In this document: one piece after another, positions 1 to 5,226 of the stretch
Layout: each line of letters starts with the position of its first letter
Numbering within the stretch: the stretch's first letter is position 1
DNA from: Gammaproteobacteria bacterium
GTDB lineage: Bacteria > Pseudomonadota > Gammaproteobacteria > DSM-19610
DNA length: 5,889 bases
Reading direction: 5' to 3'
NCBI GenBank assembly: GCA_030618475.1
Contig: JAUXDG010000188.1
Coordinates: 1-5,889, forward strand
Made by a program: the position numbers and the translations under genes
The notes under the pieces: generated by a model
Databases searched by the model: none
What the model saw: the letters and a program-made list of their open reading frames with translations, nothing else
What the model was told of the DNA's origin: nothing

Positions 1-783
1 ATAGACCCTGTTCTGCAGCAACAGCTGGAGGCATTGATCAGGGAAAAGGGTCTGCAAAAAGCCGTCGGGCAGGAACGCCTGGCGATTGCACTGGTGGATA
101 TTACCGATGCGAAGAAGCCACGCATGGCGGCTATCAACGGCGATGTGATGGAATATGCCGCCAGCCTGCCGAAGATTGCCATCCTGCTCGCCGCCTTTGT
201 GCAGATCGAGCAGGGCAAACTCGAGCTGGATAAAAAGCTCGAGGCTGACTTGATAGCTATGATCCGCAAATCAAGCAACACAGCCGCAACCCGGGTGCTG
301 GACCTGGTCGGCCGTGAAGAACTGCTGCGCATACTGATATCGCCGAAGTTTATGTTGTACGACAGGCGCTACGACGGTGGTCTCTGGGTCGGCAAGGCTT
401 ATGCAAAAAAAGGCGCCTACCAGCGCGATCCCTTGAACAAGATCTCGCATGGCATTACCGCCATCCAGGGCGCACGCTTTTATTACCTGCTGGACACCAA
501 CCGCCTGGTCGGGCCAGAACTGACCCGGAAAATGAAACAGATCCTTGCCAACCCGGCGATCAATCACAAGTTTGTAAAAGGCCTGAAGGCGCGGCCGGGC
601 GTAAAGCTCTACCGCAAATCAGGCACCTGGAAACAGTTTCATGCCGACAGTGCACTGGTGGAATACGGTGCGCACAAATACATTATTGTAGGCCTTGCCG
701 AGGACTCACAGGGGGGGAAGTGGCTGGAGGAACTTGCTGCACCCCTGCACGATCTGGCGGTGAAGGCAGCGGCGAAGCAATAA
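1..783 (+). CDS. Serine hydrolase, class A beta-lactamase-like fold (5' end outside window)
   Basis: This is the C-terminal 260 residues of a serine hydrolase of the beta-lactamase/penicillin-binding superfamily. Three active-site motifs appear in the expected order: SLPK (nucleophile Ser codon at 163-165), SSN (271-279) and KSG (616-624). A TTG at 34 could be called as the start, but the frame is open back to position 1 (IDPVLQQQLEA...), that stretch reads like the usual helix before the core, and no ribosome site precedes the TTG. I therefore treat the gene as 5'-truncated by the window; a signal peptide may lie upstream. No clear ExxLN omega-loop motif is seen; RDPLN occupies roughly that region. 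The protein may thus be a peptidase or esterase-like relative rather than a true beta-lactamase. It ends in TAA and converges on the minus-strand hydrolase, overlapping it by 101 bp. The family call is firm; the substrate is unknown. Confidence 0.88.
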   Translation: MDPVLQQQLEALIREKGLQKAVGQERLAIALVDITDAKKPRMAAINGDVMEYAASLPKIAILLAAFVQIEQGKLELDKKLEADLIAMIRKSSNTAATRVLDLVGREELLRILISPKFMLYDRRYDGGLWVGKAYAKKGAYQRDPLNKISHGITAIQGARFYYLLDTNRLVGPELTRKMKQILANPAINHKFVKGLKARPGVKLYRKSGTWKQFHADSALVEYGAHKYIIVGLAEDSQGGKWLEELAAPLHDLAVKAAAKQ

Positions 784-2065
784 CGGCCTCGGGCTTCACT
801 GCCGGATTGGCCTTCTCGATCAAACGATGAATGCGCGTGGCCATGGTCTGGTGCTCCACCGCCGAGTTCCTGCGCAGGACGTTGGAGACCAGGGTGGATA
901 TATAGTGCAGGTGGTAGTCACCGGCTGGGCTTTCGACAATCGCGACCGAATTCATAAAGTTCTTTCTGTTCCCGGCGTAGGGCTTGCAGGTAAAACCCTC
1001 TTCTTCACGGCAGCTGTAGAGTGATCCGGATTTAAAATAAACCGCGGAGTCCTTCAGTGCCGGTGACGAGGCATAGCGGATACGCCGCTCGGTCATATAC
1101 AGCAGGCGCTTGATCTGGCGGCTGGAAAACTCATCCACCAGCCTGCCCTGCTCCATGCGCAGCGTAAACAGCATCAGCTGCCGCGCGGTGCCATAACTGT
1201 TGCCGCCGCCATTCACCTGGTGCTTGCCCTGGCGGGTGAAAAAACTGCCCTGGCGCAGATTTTCCAGATCAAGGCCGTTGCGGGTAATCGGCTCGAAAAA
1301 AGTACGCTGAAACAGGGCGGTGAGTTCCTTGCCCGGTGTTTCCTTGAAGAAACGCTTGATTTCCTGCTCCGACGGTGGGTAATCCTTGCCGTATTGTCTG
1401 AGCAACATGGCCTCACGCATGGTCATGGCAGCCGCAGAATTGGAACTGACCGATAGCATCCAGTCCAGGTATTCCCACAGAGACCCCTGGTCACCGATCC
1501 TCATGGTGCGACGTGTCAGCTTGCGGTTTTCCACGTCAAAGATACGCATCTTGTGATGATCGCTTTGGGAAAACGCATCTGCCGTCACCAGCGTGTCCCT
1601 GAGTATACGGATCCGCTGTCCGGTATCGTCCGGCCAGGTGTCGGCGAGTGCCTGGAACAGGCCAAGCGCAACGACGAGCTTGCCGACACTGCCCACATTC
1701 TGGCGGTAGTCTCCCCGATGTTCGGCATAGCGCGGTTTATCGGAATTGCTCAGGTCCAGTACAGCAACGCCGTAACTGCCGGCGTCACTACCCATCAGTT
1801 TCAGCAGATCAGCGGCAAATGCCGGATCGGGTGTCGGCAGGTCAAGGTCTTTATGATCCAGCAACCTCAGGTCAACCTGCTCGGTCGTCAGCAGTGCGCC
1901 GGGGGGTTGTTTGCTGCCCCCGATCACGCCTTCCTGGGCCAGGCGGGCGCCCTCCACGCGACGGATACCGGTGTCGGCATAACCATCGATCGGATAGGCA
2001 TGGGCGGCAGGCGCAGCCAGCGGTGCCATCAAGGTGCACAGTGTCCATCGCCTCATTGGCTTCAT
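683..2065 (-). CDS. Exported serine hydrolase, class A beta-lactamase-like fold
   Basis: A 460-residue protein with a Sec-type signal peptide (MKPMRRW, a hydrophobic stretch, then AHA before Tyr24), so probably periplasmic. There is no lipobox. The hydrolase core spans about residues 95-405 with SVGK (Ser126/Lys129), SSN (207-209) and KSG (345-347), the three catalytic motifs of the class A beta-lactamase/PBP fold. Cys352 and Cys360, just after KSG, could form a disulfide. No ExxLN motif is evident, so beta-lactam hydrolysis should not be assumed. The stretch around SxxK resembles that of the plus-strand neighbour (both have a Lys-Pro-Arg and a Gly-Asp before the motif), so the two are probably paralogues. 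The start is supported by AGGAGGT nine bases upstream and by an ATGA overlap with the preceding gene, implying coupled translation. The last 33 residues, Pro- and Ser-rich, lie antisense to the neighbouring gene and look like an acquired tail. Confidence 0.9.
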   Translation of the reverse strand: MKPMRRWTLCTLMAPLAAPAAHAYPIDGYADTGIRRVEGARLAQEGVIGGSKQPPGALLTTEQVDLRLLDHKDLDLPTPDPAFAADLLKLMGSDAGSYGVAVLDLSNSDKPRYAEHRGDYRQNVGSVGKLVVALGLFQALADTWPDDTGQRIRILRDTLVTADAFSQSDHHKMRIFDVENRKLTRRTMRIGDQGSLWEYLDWMLSVSSNSAAAMTMREAMLLRQYGKDYPPSEQEIKRFFKETPGKELTALFQRTFFEPITRNGLDLENLRQGSFFTRQGKHQVNGGGNSYGTARQLMLFTLRMEQGRLVDEFSSRQIKRLLYMTERRIRYASSPALKDSAVYFKSGSLYSCREEEGFTCKPYAGNRKNFMNSVAIVESPAGDYHLHYISTLVSNVLRRNSAVEHQTMATRIHRLIEKANPAVKPEAVIASPLPSPPDRAGVQQVPPATSPPVSPRQGLQ

Positions 2066-5037
2066 GATCCTGGTACCTCCTGCATGTTAACTGTCTTGTT
2101 CAACTTGCCTTGCAGAGACTTGTCCATATCACTCAGATAGGCCCCACCCTGACTGTCGCGGCTTTCCAGGAAAGGCCGCAGCTGGAACAGTTGCAGTCTG
2201 CCATCGAGAAATCCGAATTCGATATCGGCCGGTGCAGGATTACCATCATCATCGGTAATGGGCGGGAAGCGGTCGGGCAATTCCTTCGCCAGCGTGATCA
2301 GTTGCTTGATCTCGTCCGGCTTGAGCACACTCTGATCCCCACTGACAGGCAGCTTGTCGACGCCGCTGCTCGCAGCAGGCATCCGCCGCCATACCGCTGT
2401 CGCACTGGCCAGCAAACGCACCGAACCGTCACCGGTATCGATACGCAGGGACTCGGCGGACTGCCCGTCCACCGCACCGCCAACCCCTTCATTCACCGCC
2501 ACAGACAGTACCGCTGTATCACCAGTGTCGATATCCTGGGTGACCATGACACCGGACTTGTCGTTGGGCACCGACTTGAGCAGCAGGATGGCCGGATAGA
2601 CATGCTCCGGTTTATCCATCAGCGACTGGCGCCAGGCAAATGCACGTGCGGCGAAAGGCGAAGCCCAGACTTCGGGAATGGCCTTGACCAGGTTGTCCAC
2701 GCCAACGACGTTGGGCAATGTCAGGTTCAGGCCGGCGCCGGTAAACCCGGGCAGATCCTCGACATTGGTATCCGAGCGTACAAACACGCCATAGCTGCCA
2801 TCCGGCCCGATATTTTTAGTCAGGGCCTGTTTCAGACCATTGCGAAAATCATCATCCAGCCGGGTATTGCGGATCAATGCGTAAAGCTCGGCGCGAAACC
2901 CCTCGGTCTGTTCCTGGCGCTGCTTTGAACCGGCCGGCAATCCGTGCAGACGCTGGTACTCGGATACCATCCATGCATAAACCGTGTTGCCCGACTCCTT
3001 GTAAGGCTTATCCAGAACCGTTTCACGGAACAGGCCAAAGGGTATCGCCACGCCCGGCGCCACGGCCTCGGGAAAATGATGCCGCAACTCGCCGAGCTTG
3101 GCCGCCTTGGGACCGACAATACGGCCCGAGTCGCTGGCGTTCAGATCATCGAGGCTGATAAACCCCTTCACGCTCAGATCCAGCTTTTTCAGGTCGGGAT
3201 GGATCAGGGCTTTCTGTCCCGCTTCGCTGCCGCCAATGACCGTATCCCAGCGAGGCCCGTCGTCAGACAGTTCCACCAGCCCGGCCGGGCTGACCGCCAG
3301 CACGACCTTTTTGCCGTCGTGCGATTCAAACTGTGGTATCAGCTGCTCATCGACACTGACATTGGGTATGCCCAGATTACGCGCCAGCAGCTGGATATGC
3401 GACAGCGGATTGCCCTCGCCCGCGGTCATGATGCCGGCTACCGGTGGCAAGTCGGAGACCGTTTCGGGAAGCAGGTAAATGCCATCCTTCTGGAAATCAT
3501 CCAACTGTGCCAGGTCCGGATGAACATGCAGGATGCCGCGCGCCAGACCTGGATTGAGTGCCCGGAAACCGACACCGAGGTCCTGGCCGAACAGGCGGTG
3601 AGTCACCCCGGCCAGCTGGTTGGCATCGTGCTGCAGGGTATCGAGCGTCTGCGAATAGAACAGCAGCGGACTGCCGCGTAACTGGTCCTGGATAAACAAA
3701 AGGGCATCGGGTTCGATCTGTGCCAGCTTTTGCATGGACTCGTAGAACTGGAAGCGCAGTCCCTGGGTCCCCCAGCCCGGCACCCGGCCGAGATAGCGCA
3801 GATCCTTCATATAGTCGGTCAACGGGACGCTGGACTCTTCCAGCTGCGCCAGGGTTGCCTGCAATGCAGTGCGTTCGCGCGGATTGATCATGCCGGCGCC
3901 ATAGGCGCCCTGCACCGCGGCAGCCAGCAACTCGATACGCTGACGCCGGGTAGCCTTGTTCATCTGGTCGCGAAGAGCGGTGCTGGCGCGGAAGTTCTCA
4001 GCCTCGACCGCCAGGCTGAGATCCAGCACGCTCAGACGGTCCGACGCCTGCCTGATGCGTGGCATGGCATCACGCAGGTCAGCCAGCAAGGAGGAAGTTA
4101 CCTTGAATACGTTGCTGACAGCAGCATCCTGCTCCAGCGCCTTTGCTGAGTTCAGCAACAGCTTCTGCAACCAGGGTGCAGCCGTAAACGGCTTCGCTTC
4201 ATGCTGCAGGCGCTGCTGCAGTGGAATGGCCTCGTAGACATGAACGATCTCTTCCGCCAGTTCCTTATACTGCTTGACCAGCCCAGGGTCTTTTACCCCG
4301 GCGGCGTAATCGCGTACCCGCTGTGCGTCATCCTTGTCGGGTGACCCGTGAATCTTGCCACGCAGGCCTTTGAAACCCGCATCCTGTTCAGAAAGTGATG
4401 CCGAGAGTTGTCGCACCTTCTGAATCGAGGCGCTGTCCCTGCCGTGCGACAATACCCGCACGCCAATGCGCAACGACGGATAATGCAGCCCGATCCACGC
4501 CGGCTTGCCGGCCAGCGCGATCAACAGCGCACGGGCCGCGGCGCGTTCATCCTCTTCCTGGATGGCACCGCGGTAAAACAGGGCACGGCGCATGATCCAG
4601 CCGTTATCCACGGCCATCAGGAACTTCTCGATCAACAGCTGGTTCCAGGTGTCGTTGAAGTTTGCTTCCGCGGCCAGTGTTTCGGGGGCAGACCCCGCCA
4701 GCAACGTGGCGATGAGGTAACCCTGCGTACGCAGCTGCCGGGTCTTCTCACTCCACTCGCCGTGCTGGTGACCGCCGCCGTGCTTGGCGCAGGCGTAGGC
4801 CTTTGGCGGTAACACGCTACCGTCATTGCAGAACCAGCGGATGCGGGCAAAGGGACCGCGTTCACTGCCCTTCATCTGTTCAATCCATTGCCGGTACTGG
4901 TGAATGTTGGACGGTTTGCCTGTAGACGGCGCACTGCCGGCGCTGGCACTCCCGACAAGTACCCCGGCTCCCAGCGCCAGCAGCAGGCCTGCGGCCATCA
5001 TGCTGCGTATTGAATGTCCCTGTGTTAACCCGTTCAT
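2062..5037 (-). CDS. Exported PEP-synthase/dikinase-like protein (His domain then ATP-grasp)
   Basis: A 991-residue protein. Residues 1-33 look like a Sec signal peptide (Arg11, a hydrophobic stretch at 13-29, ASA before Gly34). Residues about 35-490 are mostly helical and unrecognised, and hold a Cys70...Cys83-AKH-GGGHQHGEW cluster; these are the only cysteines. Residues about 494-592 match the PEP-utilising swivel domain: LSHIQLLARNLGIP, with His547 as the likely phospho-acceptor. Residues about 636-956 match the PEP synthase/PPDK ATP-grasp domain: VGPKAAKLGEL (Lys644), VRSDTNVEDLPG (Arg754), SGVMVT (near 829), DIEFG (Glu940) and FQLRP (Gln952, Arg954). The key residues look intact. There is no C-terminal PEP/pyruvate TIM barrel, so the acceptor is unknown. 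The order His domain then ATP-grasp resembles glucan water dikinase. A longer frame from a TTG at 5139 exists, but its first 34 codons lie mostly in a mobile element, so the ATG at 5037 is preferred. It overlaps the downstream hydrolase gene by 4 bp. Confidence 0.85.
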   Translation of the reverse strand: MNGLTQGHSIRSMMAAGLLLALGAGVLVGSASAGSAPSTGKPSNIHQYRQWIEQMKGSERGPFARIRWFCNDGSVLPPKAYACAKHGGGHQHGEWSEKTRQLRTQGYLIATLLAGSAPETLAAEANFNDTWNQLLIEKFLMAVDNGWIMRRALFYRGAIQEEDERAAARALLIALAGKPAWIGLHYPSLRIGVRVLSHGRDSASIQKVRQLSASLSEQDAGFKGLRGKIHGSPDKDDAQRVRDYAAGVKDPGLVKQYKELAEEIVHVYEAIPLQQRLQHEAKPFTAAPWLQKLLLNSAKALEQDAAVSNVFKVTSSLLADLRDAMPRIRQASDRLSVLDLSLAVEAENFRASTALRDQMNKATRRQRIELLAAAVQGAYGAGMINPRERTALQATLAQLEESSVPLTDYMKDLRYLGRVPGWGTQGLRFQFYESMQKLAQIEPDALLFIQDQLRGSPLLFYSQTLDTLQHDANQLAGVTHRLFGQDLGVGFRALNPGLARGILHVHPDLAQLDDFQKDGIYLLPETVSDLPPVAGIMTAGEGNPLSHIQLLARNLGIPNVSVDEQLIPQFESHDGKKVVLAVSPAGLVELSDDGPRWDTVIGGSEAGQKALIHPDLKKLDLSVKGFISLDDLNASDSGRIVGPKAAKLGELRHHFPEAVAPGVAIPFGLFRETVLDKPYKESGNTVYAWMVSEYQRLHGLPAGSKQRQEQTEGFRAELYALIRNTRLDDDFRNGLKQALTKNIGPDGSYGVFVRSDTNVEDLPGFTGAGLNLTLPNVVGVDNLVKAIPEVWASPFAARAFAWRQSLMDKPEHVYPAILLLKSVPNDKSGVMVTQDIDTGDTAVLSVAVNEGVGGAVDGQSAESLRIDTGDGSVRLLASATAVWRRMPAASSGVDKLPVSGDQSVLKPDEIKQLITLAKELPDRFPPITDDDGNPAPADIEFGFLDGRLQLFQLRPFLESRDSQGGAYLSDMDKSLQGKLNKTVNMQEVPGS
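2075..2081 (-). promoter_or_regulatory. Strong Shine-Dalgarno for the exported serine hydrolase
   Basis: AGGAGGT on the minus strand, nine bases before the ATG at 2065, lies inside the last codons of the dikinase-like gene. With the ATGA stop/start overlap (2062-2065) it fixes the start of the hydrolase and indicates that the two genes are co-transcribed and probably translationally coupled. Confidence 0.85.
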
Positions 5038-5050
5038 CGTTTGATCTCTG

Positions 5051-5055
5051 TCCTT
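5051..5055 (-). promoter_or_regulatory. Weak ribosome binding site for the dikinase-like gene
   Basis: AAGGA on the minus strand lies 13 bases before the ATG at 5037, longer than the usual spacing. A weaker AGAGA lies closer. It is the best available site and supports the ATG at 5037 over the upstream TTG at 5139 only modestly. Confidence 0.35.
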
Positions 5056-5056
5056 A

Positions 5057-5084
5057 ATTATCCAGTGATTTTGTAACTTCTCAA
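5057..5084 (-). promoter_or_regulatory. Candidate sigma70 promoter for the dikinase-like gene, -35 inside the MITE
   Basis: Read on the minus strand, TTGAGA (5084-5079) is followed after 16 bases by GATAAT (5062-5057). Each hexamer matches the sigma70 consensus in 5 of 6 positions. The -35 lies in the MITE's terminal repeat and the -10 in flanking DNA, so this would be a hybrid promoter. A start near 5050 would leave a leader of only about 13 bases and would exclude the AAGGA at 5055-5051. The promoter and that ribosome site therefore cannot both serve the same transcript. This is a prediction from sequence only. Confidence 0.42.
5065..5072. repeat. Candidate target-site duplication, left copy
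   Basis: GTGATTTT directly abuts the left terminal repeat and matches GTGATTAT at 5219-5226 in 7 of 8 positions. One mismatch is compatible with an old insertion. The right copy reaches the last base of the solute-binding gene's stop codon. Confidence 0.55.
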
Positions 5085-5087
5085 TAA
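5073..5087. repeat. Left terminal inverted repeat of the MITE
   Basis: GTAACTTCTCAATAA, an exact reverse complement of 5204-5218. Read on the minus strand it contains an outward-facing TTGAGA, a near-consensus -35 hexamer. Confidence 0.85.
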
Positions 5088-5105
5088 CCCGGGGCAAACG
5101 GGTAG

Positions 5106-5137
5106 GGTGGATCAAGGAGCGCAGCGACGGATCCACC
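5106..5137. repeat. Internal palindrome of the common GGGTGGAT...ATCCACC type
   Basis: GGTGGATC (5106-5113) and GATCCACC (5130-5137) form a perfect 8-bp stem around a 16-base loop rich in GCG and AGC. Sequences of this style (TAGGGTGGAT, GCGCAGCG, ATCCACC) are a widespread dispersed intergenic repeat in proteobacteria. Here it lies inside the MITE. A second imperfect pair, ATCAAGGAGCG (5111-5121) with CGCTCCGCTTGAT (5161-5173, two extra bases), links this palindrome with the element's right half. Confidence 0.7.
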
Positions 5138-5203
5138 AACGCGACCTGGCCTGGTCTGTCCGCTCCGCTTGATACACTCTGCCTTTTAGATGCTTGCCTG
5201 GAC

Positions 5204-5218
5204 TTATTGAGAAGTTAC
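5204..5218. repeat. Right terminal inverted repeat of the MITE
   Basis: TTATTGAGAAGTTAC, an exact reverse complement of 5073-5087. Its outward TTGAGA (5207-5212) has no -10-like hexamer at a suitable distance on the plus strand. Confidence 0.85.
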
Positions 5219-5226
5219 GTGATTAT
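5219..5226. repeat. Candidate target-site duplication, right copy
   Basis: GTGATTAT directly abuts the right terminal repeat and pairs with GTGATTTT at 5065-5072 (7 of 8 identical). Confidence 0.55.

Larger units (their letters stand above)
5073..5218. mobile_element. MITE-like element, 146 bp, no coding capacity
   Basis: The element is bounded by perfect 15-bp terminal inverted repeats, GTAACTTCTCAATAA at 5073-5087 and its reverse complement at 5204-5218. Similarity continues inward to 25 bp (21 of 25 matching, including GGCAA). It is flanked by GTGATTTT (5065-5072) and GTGATTAT (5219-5226), an 8-bp duplication with one mismatch. The interior holds a further palindrome and no plausible gene. 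The size, paired ends and duplication fit a non-autonomous miniature inverted-repeat transposable element. Ends beginning GTAA together with 8-bp duplications are characteristic of the IS66 family, so an IS66-type transposase is a candidate mobiliser; that link is inference. The element sits between the solute-binding gene and the dikinase-like gene, in the only intergenic gap. Confidence 0.72.

Noticed and set aside
34..36. TTG at 34 as the start of the first hydrolase.
   Set aside because: The frame is open to position 1 with protein-like sequence, and no ribosome site precedes the TTG; the gene is cut by the window edge.
1553..2140. A 195-residue plus-strand frame opposite the exported hydrolase.
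   Set aside because: It is antisense to a gene with clear catalytic motifs and a signal peptide, has low-complexity unrelated composition, and matches no family I recognise.
2110..3681. Long plus-strand frames (272 and 245 residues) opposite the dikinase-like gene.
   Set aside because: They are shadows of high-GC coding sequence; the conserved ATP-grasp and His-domain motifs are on the minus strand in this stretch.
2062..5037. Calling the 991-residue protein PEP synthase (ppsA) or PPDK.
   Set aside because: The domain order is reversed, the PEP/pyruvate TIM barrel is absent and a signal peptide is present; only the His and ATP-grasp domains are shared.
5106..5137. The internal palindrome as a rho-independent terminator after the solute-binding gene.
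   Set aside because: The stem is only 8 bp with a 16-base loop and no U-run follows on the minus strand; it fits a dispersed repeat better.
5038..5139. N-terminal extension of the dikinase-like protein from a TTG at 5139 (34 extra residues).
   Set aside because: The extension is mostly translated from the MITE and its palindrome (VDPSLRSLIHPTRLPR is a typical read-through of that repeat). It would also bury the signal peptide; the ATG at 5037 places it at the N-terminus.
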